NCBI GenBank assembly: GCA_949519155.1
Contig: CATIQU010000035.1
Coordinates: forward strand, 124,001-188,000
Reading direction: 5' to 3'
DNA from: Polaribacter sp. SA4-10
GTDB lineage: Bacteria > Bacteroidota > Bacteroidia > Flavobacteriales > Flavobacteriaceae
Length of the DNA: 64,000 nt
Positions 6,859-16,462 of the stretch are shown piece by piece; the stretch's first letter is position 1, and each line of letters opens with the position of its first letter. Position numbers and translations under genes: made by a program. The notes below the pieces were generated by a model. The model was given only the letters and a program-made list of their open reading frames with translations, was not told the DNA's origin and did not search any database.

Positions 6859-9300
6859 TTAAATAAGCTCTGCCATTGCTGTTTTAATAATCTTAATGTT
6901 TAGTTTTTTATTCGACTTATTTTGTTTTTTTTGGGTCTGGATCATTCTTCGCATTTGGTTGATCATTACTTTATCAAAATTAAAACTCTTGTATTGATTC
7001 CCTTTCACAATCATGTCCTCAACTAGGTTCTTAATTGCTTTCTCGTTATTGCTCTCAGAAATCTGTTGAAATGCTTTTTGATAGATTGCTTTGGTTTTGT
7101 CATCACCCGTTAAATACATACCAGAGAGTACGTTTTGTGCTATAAATGGAAGTTCCTCTTCATCTTTTTCTTCAATAAAAATTCGTGTCAATGGTGTTGC
7201 CAATATTTTACGAATTTCATTGGGTAGTGATTTAGACTTCTCAACAGCCATTTTTGGATCTACATAGTATAAAGCAACCAAACTCTTGCCAACAACAGCA
7301 TACGAATTGCTCTCTAAATTTTCAATAAAAACCAACTTCAATTCTGGATCCAATAACTTCCCTAAGGTTTCAATTGCAGCCGATTTTACCAAGGTTTTTT
7401 TATCTGAAGTTGCAATTTTAGTGATTTTTCGAATTGCTTCTTTTTTAGAAAACTTATTGATTAGATCAATATTTTCTAATGCAAGAATTCGAATCTTGAA
7501 ATAAGAATCATTCAATGCGTCTACGACTGCATTAAATGCTACTTTATCATCTTGTTTTTTAAGTACCGATAATAAGGCTTTTCTTCTATCTCCGTAATTT
7601 TCTGCGTTTCTTAGTTGAAAAATATAATCGCTTAAAACTTTGTTCTCAGTAATTTCACACAACAAGACACCATCTGCATTTACTTGAATAAAATCGGGTT
7701 GATTTCGGTATGAAAATGTAAACGAAGCATCATTTCCGTCTACAAAAACGTGTTCTCTTCTTGGGATGCCATTTTCGTAAATATCAATCGCAAAAGGAAA
7801 TTTAAATTTCTCAGATTGCAACTGAATAATATTGACAGTTACTTTATCCTGAATAATATTATAATCGTAAGAAACTTCTATTTGTGGGTGGCTTGCTCCA
7901 AAAAACCACTGATTAAAAAACCAATTTAAATCTTTTCCAGTCAATTTCTCAAAAGCCAATCGAAGTTGGTGTACTTCTGCCGTTTTAAATTTATTTTCTG
8001 TTAAATATAGATTTAATCCTTTAAAAAACGCAGCGTCTCCCAAATAGTTTCGTAGCATATGCAATACTGTGCCTCCTTTGTTGTAACTCACCAAATCAAA
8101 TAAGTCCTCCTTATTGGAGTAGTTAAAACGGACTAAATTTTTATCAGAATTCTGGCCATCTAAATAGGCTGAATTATTTTCAAATAAATGTGCATTTGCT
8201 TCTTGTTTACCGTATTTATGTTCTCTCCACAAGTATTTACTATAATTTGCAAAAGATTCATTCAAGGATAAGTTTGCCCAACTTTCTGCTGTAACGTAAT
8301 TGCCAAACCAATGATGAAAAATTTCATGTGCTATGGTATTTTCATGCTTATTTTCATCAATTAATTGCCCCGGCTTTTGATAGGCCTGTTCACCATGAAC
8401 AACCGCAGTCGTATTTTCCATTGCACCATTTACATAATCTCTAACAACAATTTGACTGTATTTGTTCCATGGATACTCTACACCTAAAAGCGTTGAAAAG
8501 AAGTCTAACATTTCCGGGGTATCTCCAAAAATATCTTTTGCATACGGTGCGTATTCTTTTTCAACATAATATTCAATTGGGATATTTTTATAGGAATCTT
8601 TTATCACTTCAAACTCACCTACCCCCATGAAAAATAAATAGGGTGCGTGTTTCTGATCAAATTTCCAGTAATCTGTTCGGTTGGAACCTTCTTTTTTTTG
8701 ACTCACTAATTTGCCATTAGAAAGCGTTTTGTATTTGTTTGGAACTGTAATATAAATTTCCTGTGAAGATTTCTGATTTGGGCTGTCTATTGTTGGAAAC
8801 CAACAACTACTTGCTTCGGTCTCCCCTTGTGTCCAAATTTGTGTAGGTTTGTTTTTATCGCTACCATCCGCATTTATAAAATACAATCCTTTGGCGCCAC
8901 TTATTGCTGCACTTCCTTTTTGCTTGACTTTTTCGGGTCTTGCCGTATATTTAATATAGAGTGTATAAGACTCATCTTTCGTATGTTTTTTTGGTAAATC
9001 GATACGCAATTTAAAATTATCATAATTAAAATCTAATTTTTCACCCTTTAGTGCGACTTGATGTATAATCATCCCTTTTGCATCTAAAATAAGTTTGTCT
9101 GTTGGATAGAAATAAGGCTTTACAGTAATCCAAGCCTCTCCATTAAGTTGCTTATCTTTAAAGTTAAAATCAACTTTTAATTTTGTGTGTTCTAAAACAT
9201 GTAGTTTCTCTCTCTCTCCTTTGTAGTCAGTTGATTGCTGTGCAAAAACTGATGCAACTGTAAGATGTATAAAAAGAAATATTATTTTTTTAAATTTCAT
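6859..9300 (-). CDS. M1-family aminopeptidase with HEAT-like C-terminal region
   Basis: 813 aa from the ATG at 9300. The tracked start at 9315 is a TTG lying immediately after the -7 box, so the ATG is preferred. A signal peptide (MKFKKIIFLFIHLTVASVFAQ) indicates export. The N-terminal beta domain is followed by the catalytic domain with the GAMEN exopeptidase motif (292-296), the zinc site HEIFHH with His325, Glu326 and His329, and the distal ligand Glu348 in NESFANY. The last 250 residues look like helical HEAT-type repeats, as in other long flavobacterial M1 enzymes. It would remove N-terminal residues from peptides in the periplasm or at the surface. Confidence 0.92.
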   Translation of the reverse strand: MKFKKIIFLFIHLTVASVFAQQSTDYKGEREKLHVLEHTKLKVDFNFKDKQLNGEAWITVKPYFYPTDKLILDAKGMIIHQVALKGEKLDFNYDNFKLRIDLPKKHTKDESYTLYIKYTARPEKVKQKGSAAISGAKGLYFINADGSDKNKPTQIWTQGETEASSCWFPTIDSPNQKSSQEIYITVPNKYKTLSNGKLVSQKKEGSNRTDYWKFDQKHAPYLFFMGVGEFEVIKDSYKNIPIEYYVEKEYAPYAKDIFGDTPEMLDFFSTLLGVEYPWNKYSQIVVRDYVNGAMENTTAVVHGEQAYQKPGQLIDENKHENTIAHEIFHHWFGNYVTAESWANLSLNESFANYSKYLWREHKYGKQEANAHLFENNSAYLDGQNSDKNLVRFNYSNKEDLFDLVSYNKGGTVLHMLRNYLGDAAFFKGLNLYLTENKFKTAEVHQLRLAFEKLTGKDLNWFFNQWFFGASHPQIEVSYDYNIIQDKVTVNIIQLQSEKFKFPFAIDIYENGIPRREHVFVDGNDASFTFSYRNQPDFIQVNADGVLLCEITENKVLSDYIFQLRNAENYGDRRKALLSVLKKQDDKVAFNAVVDALNDSYFKIRILALENIDLINKFSKKEAIRKITKIATSDKKTLVKSAAIETLGKLLDPELKLVFIENLESNSYAVVGKSLVALYYVDPKMAVEKSKSLPNEIRKILATPLTRIFIEEKDEEELPFIAQNVLSGMYLTGDDKTKAIYQKAFQQISESNNEKAIKNLVEDMIVKGNQYKSFNFDKVMINQMRRMIQTQKKQNKSNKKLNIKIIKTAMAELI

Positions 9301-9320
9301 AGTGCTATTCTTCAAGATTT

Positions 9321-9328
9321 CAAAAATA
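9321..9328 (-). promoter_or_regulatory. -7 promoter box for the M1 aminopeptidase
   Basis: Minus-strand TATTTTTG. Transcription would begin near 9316, leaving about 16 nt to the ATG at 9300 and excluding the TTG at 9315 as a practical start. Confidence 0.5.
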
Positions 9329-9365
9329 AGAAATTAATGTTTTGAACGTGTTAACTACTCGTTAA

Positions 9366-9405
9366 AAAGAAAAACTGTAATCTCTTTCGAAATTACAGTT
9401 TTTAT
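9366..9405 (-). terminator. Terminator of the sigma/DUF4252 operon
   Basis: Minus-strand hairpin AAAAACTGTAAT / ATTACAGTTTTT with a short loop, then further T residues, about 20 nt after the last gene of the operon. Confidence 0.75.
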
Positions 9406-9423
9406 AATTGAAGTAATTAACTT

Positions 9424-9969
9424 TTACTTTTTATTGAAAACATTATTTAATTGACTAAAATCGAACATATCAGTGTCAACTTGGATATTGTTCATCATTT
9501 CCATGATTCTTGCTGGGTTCATGTTTTTACCCAATAACCTGGCAATACCTACTCCAACCTCTTTACTATATCCAAAAGCGATTACTTCGTTTATATGATC
9601 CGTTTCTCCAGTATAATATAACTTCATATTCATTCCTTTTGCTTTGAAGCTACCTAAGGTTTTATATGTTTTGTTGGTGAAAATATTTTTTAGTTTTGAT
9701 TTTTCTACTTCATAAGCGGTATCATTCTCATTTGTTTTTTTTAAAAATACAGCATTTATTTTTTTAATACTTTTTACCGTTTCTTTTACTTCTTCAGAAG
9801 CATTTTCCTTTGGCGTAAGCATCAATCCAACAGGGATATCACCATACATAAAGGCCTCCTTTTCACTACTGTTTATAATATATGCTTGTAGTGATTTTTC
9901 ATTATTACAGGCACTTAATAAAAGAAGTAAAGAAAAAAAGAATAGTATAAGGGTTGACTTTTTTTTCAT
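9424..9969 (-). CDS. DUF4252 lipoprotein
   Basis: 181 aa. The N-terminus is a lipoprotein signal (MKKKSTLILFFFSLLLLLSAC) with lipobox LSAC and lipidated Cys21. The rest matches the DUF4252 pattern: a central segment on a short loop (ASEEVKETVKSIKKINAVFL), then TYKTLGSFKAKGMNMKLYYT. Function is not known for the family. It is the last gene of a four-gene operon (ECF sigma factor, probable anti-sigma-like membrane protein, DUF4252, DUF4252), so a sigma-controlled envelope role is likely but inferred. Confidence 0.8.
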   Translation of the reverse strand: MKKKSTLILFFFSLLLLLSACNNEKSLQAYIINSSEKEAFMYGDIPVGLMLTPKENASEEVKETVKSIKKINAVFLKKTNENDTAYEVEKSKLKNIFTNKTYKTLGSFKAKGMNMKLYYTGETDHINEVIAFGYSKEVGVGIARLLGKNMNPARIMEMMNNIQVDTDMFDFSQLNNVFNKK

Positions 9970-10008
9970 GTTTTTTATAAATTTAAAACTTAGCTTTTTT
10001 TTGAGTAA

Positions 10009-10530
10009 CTACTTCCTGTTAGATTCTTTTACAAGTGTGTCTGTGATCTCAGAGATTTTTTGGACATCAATATTTCCAGTCAAAGAGATAATTATAGATT
10101 CTATATTTTTATTTGTTTTTTTTCCAACTCCTTTAATAAACATTAAAACTTCGCTCACGTAAGACTTGTTTTTCGTAGTTTTTACATAAATTTTCATGCG
10201 AGTATCCTCCTCTTTTACACGCATCAGTTCTGTTAATTTTTGCACTTTGATTGCCTTACTAACCATCTTGTCCATTTTATTGGCATTATTAGCATCATTT
10301 GTCGTGAAAATCTTCAATTCTTGTAAGTCATTTATCAAGCTAAAGACTTTCATGGTTTGATTGCCATCAATTTTAATGTCTTGAAATTTAGAGAGCATTT
10401 CAAAAGCATCTTTGGTTACTACAACCACGTCTACTCCTTCCATGTCTTCTAATGTATCAAAAAATGACTGTGCATAACTTGCTGATGATGCAATTAAAAA
10501 AGCAACTACTATTATTATTATTTTTTTCAT
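10009..10530 (-). CDS. DUF4252 protein with signal peptide
   Basis: 173 aa with a Sec signal (MKKIIIIVVAFLIASSASYAQ), cleaved after the Ala-Gln type site and without a lipobox Cys. The mature part is a DUF4252 paralogue of the next gene: ALEMLSKF-like and INDLQELKIFTTND segments, then a KIYVKTTKNKSYVSEVLMFI strand region. The two paralogues are 39 bp apart. Pairing of a lipidated and a soluble DUF4252 protein behind an ECF sigma gene is recurrent in flavobacteria, from family knowledge. No catalytic residues can be named. Confidence 0.8.
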   Translation of the reverse strand: MKKIIIIVVAFLIASSASYAQSFFDTLEDMEGVDVVVVTKDAFEMLSKFQDIKIDGNQTMKVFSLINDLQELKIFTTNDANNANKMDKMVSKAIKVQKLTELMRVKEEDTRMKIYVKTTKNKSYVSEVLMFIKGVGKKTNKNIESIIISLTGNIDVQKISEITDTLVKESNRK

Positions 10531-10570
10531 AATTTCTAACTTTACTTGGTTTTACTAATTTACTTGGTTT

Positions 10571-10993
10571 TTATTTTAAAATCGTATTGATGGTGTTTTC
10601 ATAAGTTTGCACTTTTTGAATGGCTCTCTCTCCTTTTTTAAGGTTAAGAGACAACATATTTAGCGCATAACTTACCTGAGTAAATGTTTTTTCTTGTTGA
10701 TATTTCTCATATTCTTGGCTACCAATAAAAACACTTACCAATAAAGCAAAAGAGGCTGCCACAGATAGCCATTTCAAGTTTTTACCTGATGGTTTCTTTG
10801 TTTCTAACTGAATGGTTTTTGTAAAAGTTTCTTGTTTGCTTATAGTAAAATAACAAAACATAGATTCGTATTCTTGCAAATGAGGAGCTATCGTACCTTC
10901 GGTGAAATAGTTTTTCAAGGTTGCCTCTTCCTGCAAAGATGTTTCTGCATTTAAGTATTTTTCTACTAATTTTTCTATGTTAGCTAACTCCAT
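10571..10993 (-). CDS. Membrane protein of the sigma operon (possible anti-sigma factor)
   Basis: 140 aa. A cytoplasmic-looking N-terminal half (IEKLVEKYLNAETSLQEEATLKNYF) is followed by one transmembrane segment near residues 74-92 (LKWLSVAASFALLVSVFIGS) and a short external tail with repeated Leu/Lys. The N-terminal pattern resembles the small zinc-less anti-sigma domains of Bacteroidota. It overlaps the sigma gene by 14 nt, which implies translational coupling and supports an anti-sigma role; this is inference from position and topology. Confidence 0.7.
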   Translation of the reverse strand: MELANIEKLVEKYLNAETSLQEEATLKNYFTEGTIAPHLQEYESMFCYFTISKQETFTKTIQLETKKPSGKNLKWLSVAASFALLVSVFIGSQEYEKYQQEKTFTQVSYALNMLSLNLKKGERAIQKVQTYENTINTILK

Positions 10994-11489
10994 AGTTGTG
11001 TGTTTTTGTAAGTTCTTGTCTAATTTTTTTTCTTGCTCTACTCAAAGCAACTCTTACAGCAGTTGGTTGCATGTCAACCATTTTTGAAATTTCATCAAAA
11101 TCATACTGTTCAATATCTCTAAGTTGAATAATAATTTTCTGTTGCTCAGGTAAATTTTGAATCAATCTGTGTACTTGGTTTACACTATCTCTATATTCAA
11201 TTTTTTTATCTAAACTGGTGTCTTTTTCTTTATAATTACTATGTATTAAGGTTAAGTTACTTGCTTGCTTCGATTTTAATCGATCATAACAATAATTCTT
11301 TGTCATGGTCATTGCAAAAGCCTCCACATTTTTATACTCGGCAATCTTTTCTTTGTTTTTCCACAATTTTAAAAATAGTTCCTGAGTTGCATCTTCGGCT
11401 TCTTCCGAAGAAACTAAAAGTCTTTTTGCAAATCTAAAGACCTTATCTTTAAAAGGAAAAACAATTTTTAAAAAATCGGATTGCTTCAT
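10980..11489 (-). CDS. ECF-type RNA polymerase sigma factor
   Basis: 169 aa, the usual ECF length. Region 2 is at about residues 10-80 (DATQELFLKLWKNKEKI, FAMTMTKNYCYDRLK). Region 4 is at about 105-160 (LPEQQKIIIQLRDIEQYDFDEIS then TAVRVALSRARKKIRQEL, the HTH that reads the -35). It heads a four-gene operon with a membrane protein and two DUF4252 proteins. No TAnnTTTG box is evident upstream, which would fit autoregulation from a sigma-specific promoter, though this is only suggestive. Confidence 0.92.
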   Translation of the reverse strand: MKQSDFLKIVFPFKDKVFRFAKRLLVSSEEAEDATQELFLKLWKNKEKIAEYKNVEAFAMTMTKNYCYDRLKSKQASNLTLIHSNYKEKDTSLDKKIEYRDSVNQVHRLIQNLPEQQKIIIQLRDIEQYDFDEISKMVDMQPTAVRVALSRARKKIRQELTKTHNYGVS

Positions 11490-11647
11490 TATTGCGTTGA
11501 TTCTACTTGTGCTCTTATTTTGATAAAAACCCTATTTAAATATCTGGTTTATATAATTACGACGAGCTAAATTTAAATTTGTTACAAATAGTTAAGTTTT
11601 AAATACGAATACGTTTTAAAATTCGTTGTTAAAAAAAACAAGGTACT

Positions 11648-13091
11648 ATGAAATCTGCTATTTCTTACAAAATTTTACTGTTTTTATTAATATCACTACT
11701 TTTTTCTAATTGCGCTTCTAAAATGGAGGTGATTCCAGAAGAAATTGAAATAAACGATTTTGTATGGAAGGGCTTAAACGCCTACTATTTTTTGGCAAAG
11801 TTCAAAGCCAGACTTAGCAGATACCCGTTTTAACTCTCAAGCAACACTAAACAATTACTTGGCGGGATTTTCTAATTCAGAAAATATTTTTGAAAGCCTG
11901 CTTTTAAGACCAACAGACCGATTTTCTTGGATTGTTGATGATTATACGGTGCTAGAAAATGCTTTTCTGGGCGTTACGCTAAACAACGGAATGGAGTTTG
12001 GTTTGGTTCGTTATAAAACGACAACTAGTAATGTTTTTGGTTATGTGAGGTATGTAATTCCAGCATCGGATGCAGCTACAAAGGGAATTATAAGAGGTAT
12101 GGTTTTTAGTCAGATCGATGGTATTCAAATTACAGACACCAACTATTCTTCTTTATTAAACAACAATTCTTACACCATAGGACTTGCAGATTTTAATGAT
12201 GGAGATCCAATTTCTACAGCGACAACAATTAACCTTATTAAATCTCAATTAGAAGAAAATCCTGTTAAAATCACCAAGGTTTTTGATGAAGTAATGGGAA
12301 ATAAAATAGGGTACCTCATTTATAATCAGTTTTCTGCTTCTTTTGATGCAGAATTGAACAATGCCTTTTTAACCTTTAAAAATTAAAATATCACAGACTT
12401 AATTGTCGATTTACGCTATAATGGTGGCGGTTCTGTTCGTGCAGCAACCTATTTAGGCGCCATGATTACTGAACAATTTAACGAACAAGTATTTTCGAAA
12501 CAAGTTTGGAATGAAAAGGTTTTGGCTTCTGTGACTCCAGAATATTTTATTAATAGATTTCCAAATCAAATTAATAACGGAATGATTACAGAGAACATCA
12601 ACTCCGTAAATTTATCTACGATCTATTTTATTGTTTCTGGAAGTTCTGCATCAGCCTCCGAACTAGTGATTAACAGCTTACGTTCTTATATCGATGTAAA
12701 ACTTGTAGGCATAAAAACTGTTGGTAAACAAGAAGGGTCAATTACATTATATGATGCAGATAATTTAAGAAAAAATGGCCCCAATTTTAATACAAATCAC
12801 AGGTATGCACTACAACCTATTGTACTTGAGATTACAAACAAAGACAATCAAAATGAAATCAATGGATATCTTCCTGGAGTTACATTGCCTGGAATTGAAT
12901 TAGGAGAAGATTATGGAAATTTAGGCGTTTTAGGTGAACGAACAGACCCACTTGTTGAGCGTACAATTAATTATATTTTAACAGGTGCTAAAGGTGGATT
13001 TAATTCTCAAAAAAAGGAGCATATAAAAGAAATATCAAATTCAAAATTAACGACACCAATTGGAAACAATATGTACCTTGAACTCAAATAA
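11648..13091 (+). pseudogene. S41-family (C-terminal processing) peptidase, disrupted
   Basis: Three tracked ORFs are one gene. The first part is a lipoprotein signal (MKSAISYKILLFLL...SNC). At a run of six T (11788-11793) the frame slips: removing one T turns YYFLAK into YYFWQSSKPDLADTRFNSQ, which runs straight into the second ORF. The second ORF ends at an in-frame TAA (12384-12386). Past it, the same frame continues NITDLIVDLRYNGGGS, the S41 core, into the third ORF with GSSASASELV (catalytic Ser region) and KTVGK (Lys). A PDZ-like region lies in the middle. Two independent lesions argue for real inactivation, although sequence error could explain the T-run slip. Family knowledge: these secreted Ser/Lys proteases trim exported proteins. 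Confidence 0.88.
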
Positions 13092-13092
13092 A

Positions 13093-14013
13093 TTAATCTA
13101 AAATGTCTGGTCTAAATTCACTCATATCTTCTTCTCGCTTTGTTTTCGCATACATAAAGCCAGATTCCCACCATTTTCGCATCAATTTTTTATCAAAAAC
13201 TAATGAATTTGTTGTTAAAACAGTTGGAGTATAGTATAAATTTAAAGTTACATTTTTGTTGTTTGCAGCTAATTTTCCAATGGTAATATTGTGTTTTTCA
13301 ACATGCGTCAGCATAAAGTCGAATACATCAAACAGTAGTGAGAACGGGTTTTTAGAAGGCATTCGATTCATTTGGGTTACTTCTGTATCTAGAATAATTG
13401 CATCAATCTCTGTAGCGCCTCTTAAAATGGCTTCTCGAATTGGAATTAAAGATCCAAAACCACCATCTCCGTATTGGCAATGGTTTTTTTCTAACAAACT
13501 CATAAAAGGCACATAGTTGCAAGAACCCCAAATCCAATCGCAAAAATCTTCATACGAACAATCGTTTATCGATTTGTACTCAATCTTATTTGCTGTCAAA
13601 TTAGAAACCGTTACCACCACTTCTTTTTGATGAGCTCTAATTGAATTGTACATTTCTTTAGTGATATTTTTTTTGATGAGTTTTCGTAAATTTTTACTCT
13701 CACCAAATGTTTTTCTTCCTTTAATAAAGTTCCAAAGTGTGTTTAAGTGATTAATGCTAATGACTTTTTCGCCAGCAACTTTTCGAATTATAAAGGGACT
13801 ATTACTGAATATTGATTTTTGATCAACACTGGTATACAATTTTTTTAATGCATCTAATTTACCTAATGCCAAATGCGACACCATTAAACTTCCTGTAGAA
13901 GTGCCTAAAAATAAATCGTACTCTTTTCCTTCCTCCTTCATTAAATACTGTGCAACACCTCCAGCAAATGCTCCTTTGCTACCACCACCAGAAATTACCA
14001 ATGCTTTTTTCAT
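13093..14013 (-). CDS. Patatin-like phospholipase
   Basis: 306 aa from the ATG at 14013. The tracked start 63 nt upstream adds a non-conserved leader and would overlap the divergent gene, so it is rejected. The patatin set is intact: oxyanion loop SGGGSKGAF (8-16), nucleophile elbow GTSTG with Ser39, and the catalytic Asp in YGDGGFG near residue 185. It would hydrolyse acyl esters of lipids with a Ser-Asp dyad. No signal peptide, so cytoplasmic or membrane-associated. It is convergent with the broken S41 gene and divergent from the BNR-type lipoprotein gene. Confidence 0.9.
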   Translation of the reverse strand: MKKALVISGGGSKGAFAGGVAQYLMKEEGKEYDLFLGTSTGSLMVSHLALGKLDALKKLYTSVDQKSIFSNSPFIIRKVAGEKVISINHLNTLWNFIKGRKTFGESKNLRKLIKKNITKEMYNSIRAHQKEVVVTVSNLTANKIEYKSINDCSYEDFCDWIWGSCNYVPFMSLLEKNHCQYGDGGFGSLIPIREAILRGATEIDAIILDTEVTQMNRMPSKNPFSLLFDVFDFMLTHVEKHNITIGKLAANNKNVTLNLYYTPTVLTTNSLVFDKKLMRKWWESGFMYAKTKREEDMSEFRPDILD

Positions 14014-14060
14014 AAAACTCAATTTGTATTCATTAAATTCGTTGTGTAAAAATATTAAAA

Positions 14061-15107
14061 ATGAAGAGACTATCAATCCTTATTTCAGCACTAATTATTT
14101 TAATTTCTTGCCAACCACCATATCAACCTAGAACGATTGAATCCGTTGTAATAAAAAGCTTTACCATAGCGAATACAAGCATTCGAGCAATTCAAGTTAT
14201 TGATTCAAATAGTGTTGCTTTCGCAGGCTCAAACGGTGTGATTGGCATCTTCTCAGAAGAAGAAAAATTTCCACAAGCGCATTTCCCGATATATCAAGAT
14301 TCAATAACACCAAATTTTAGAAGTATCGCTTTTAATGGAAAGGACTACTTTGCACTTTCTATTGGAAATCCAGCCTTGTTATATAGATTATCAGAAGGAG
14401 AAACAAGTTTAGTCTATTCAGAAAATCATAAAAAAGTATTTTATGACTCCATGCATTTCTTTGAAGATAACGTCCACGCAATCGCAGTGGGAGATCCAAC
14501 AGAAAATTGTGCTTCTATTATAGTTACCGAAGACCGAGGGAAATCTTGGCGCAAGTTGCCCTGTACCTCTTTACCAGTTTTTGAAGAAGGAGAAGCTTTT
14601 TTTGCTGCTAGTAATACCAATATAAAAATAAAAGGAAGTACTGTTTGGATTGTTTCTGGAGGGAAAAAAGCACGAATCTTAAAATCTAATGACTACGGAA
14701 AAACATGGAAAATTTACAATACCCCTATTGTTCAAGGAAAAGGACCGCAAGGAATTTATTCTATTGATTTTTATGACATGAATCAAGGTATTATAATCGG
14801 TGGAGATTACTCAAAACCCCTAGAAAACACCTCAAACAAAGCGATAACTACAGACGGAGGTCAAACATGGACTTTGGTTGCAGACGCTCAAAACCCCAAT
14901 TATAAAAGTTGTGTACAATATGTTCCAGGAACTCAAGGTCAAGAAATTTTTGCAGTTGGAAAAACAGGTGTTTCTTTTTCAAATGATGCAGGAAAAACAT
15001 GGAAAGAGGTATCAAAAGAAGGACACTATGCTATTCAGTTTGTAGATAAAAATACTGCATGGTTATCTGGCAACAATAGAATAGGCAAACTTACATTGAA
15101 ACAATAA
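14061..15107 (+). CDS. BNR/Ycf48-like beta-propeller lipoprotein
   Basis: 348 aa. The signal ends in a lipobox (ALIILISC), so it should be anchored to the outer or inner membrane. Repeated motifs DRGKSWRKL, NDYGKTWKIY, TDGGQTWTLV and NDAGKTWKEV are BNR/Asp-box type and mark a beta-propeller like Ycf48/HCF136. Flavobacterial homologues are labelled oxidoreductase or photosystem assembly-like, but no redox site is visible. The role is probably binding or assembly; not known. Four to five Asp-boxes can be seen. Confidence 0.75.
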   Translation: MKRLSILISALIILISCQPPYQPRTIESVVIKSFTIANTSIRAIQVIDSNSVAFAGSNGVIGIFSEEEKFPQAHFPIYQDSITPNFRSIAFNGKDYFALSIGNPALLYRLSEGETSLVYSENHKKVFYDSMHFFEDNVHAIAVGDPTENCASIIVTEDRGKSWRKLPCTSLPVFEEGEAFFAASNTNIKIKGSTVWIVSGGKKARILKSNDYGKTWKIYNTPIVQGKGPQGIYSIDFYDMNQGIIIGGDYSKPLENTSNKAITTDGGQTWTLVADAQNPNYKSCVQYVPGTQGQEIFAVGKTGVSFSNDAGKTWKEVSKEGHYAIQFVDKNTAWLSGNNRIGKLTLKQ

Positions 15108-15154
15108 GTTCTTAGCAACACAAACTTTCTGCCAAGCCTAAGAGATTCCTTGAA

Positions 15155-16423
15155 ATGAAAAAAGAAAACGCAAAAATGATTATCAAGAAGGAAAACATTA
15201 TTAAAAGATTTGTAAGTTACGTCACTATTGATACTGAATCAGATCCAAACAATTCCGCTTTTCCATCTACAGAGAAACAGTGGAATTTAGCAAAGATGTT
15301 AGAAAAAGAACTCAACGCTATTGGTTTGCAAGAGGTAGATTTGGATGATAATTGTTACCTAATGGCCACATTACCAAGTAATATTGACTATGAAGTGCCT
15401 ACCATTGGTTTTATTTCTCATATCGATACGAGTCCCGATTTTACTGGTAAGCATGTAAAACCACAAATTCATGAAAATTATGACGGTAAAGACATTGTCT
15501 TAAATAAAGCAGAAAACATTGTATTGTCTCCCAATTATTTTGAAGATTTATTGCAATACAAAGGGCAAACAATAATTACAACAGATGGTACAACGCTATT
15601 GGGAGCCGACGACAAAGCAGGAATTACCGAAATTATATCAGCAATGGAATATTTGGTTCAAAATCCTCAAATAAAGCACGGCATCATTCGAATTTGTTTT
15701 ACTCCCGATGAAGAAGTTGGCAAAGGAGCACACTTATTTGATGTCGAAAAATTCAATACAGATTGGGCATATACCATGGATGGAAGTCAGATTGGAGAAT
15801 TAGAATATGAAAATTTTAATGCAGCCGCTGCTAAAATAACCATTGAAGGAAAAATTGTACACCCAGGGTATGCAAAAGGAAAAATGATTAATTCGATAAC
15901 TATCGCAAACGCATTCACAAGGGCATTACCAGAGAATGAAGTTCCAGAAAAAACAACTGGTTACGAAGGCTTTTTTCACTTACATGACATGGTGGGAACG
16001 GTAGAAAAAACAGAGTTAGAATACATCATTAGAGACCACGATTTTGATTTGTTTGAAAGCCGGAAACGTTTTATTGAACAGATTGGAATAGATTTTAATA
16101 ACAAATACGGTGAAAAAACAGTCAATATAGAAATCAAAGACCAGTATTTTAACATGAAGGAGAAAATTGTACCTGTTATGCACATTGTTACCATAGCCAA
16201 AGAAGCCATGGAAGAAATAGGAATCAAACCCTTAATAAAAGCAATTAGGGGCGGTACGGACGGATCGCAACTTTCTTTTAAAGGATTGCCGTGTCCAAAT
16301 ATTTTTGCTGGAGGGCATAATTTTCATGGAAAATACGAATATGTTCCGGTTGAGTCAATGGTAAAAGCAACAGAAGTAATTGTTCGGATTGCTGAGAAAG
16401 TATCTGAAGAATTCGCAGAATAA
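15155..16423 (+). CDS. pepT: Peptidase T (tripeptide aminopeptidase)
   Basis: 422 aa, an M20B zinc peptidase that removes the N-terminal residue of tripeptides in the cytoplasm. The metal-binding blocks are in order: SHIDTSPD (His ligand), [13 protein letters not shown] (bridging Asp), [10 protein letters not shown] (catalytic Glu pair) and the C-terminal [10 protein letters not shown] (His ligand). [17 protein letters not shown] is the PepT-type dimerisation start. The ATG at 15155 gives seven extra residues; the ATG at 15176 ([12 protein letters not shown]) is an equally good start matching typical PepT N-termini. With the M14 and M1 enzymes it points to peptide use. Confidence 0.93.
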   Translation: MKKENAKMIIKKENIIKRFVSYVTIDTESDPNNSAFPSTEKQWNLAKMLEKELNAIGLQEVDLDDNCYLMATLPSNIDYEVPTIGFISHIDTSPDFTGKHVKPQIHENYDGKDIVLNKAENIVLSPNYFEDLLQYKGQTIITTDGTTLLGADDKAGITEIISAMEYLVQNPQIKHGIIRICFTPDEEVGKGAHLFDVEKFNTDWAYTMDGSQIGELEYENFNAAAAKITIEGKIVHPGYAKGKMINSITIANAFTRALPENEVPEKTTGYEGFFHLHDMVGTVEKTELEYIIRDHDFDLFESRKRFIEQIGIDFNNKYGEKTVNIEIKDQYFNMKEKIVPVMHIVTIAKEAMEEIGIKPLIKAIRGGTDGSQLSFKGLPCPNIFAGGHNFHGKYEYVPVESMVKATEVIVRIAEKVSEEFAE

Positions 16424-16462
16424 AAGAGGCCCTTTTTTAGAAATGCCAGCGCTGTTTCGTTC

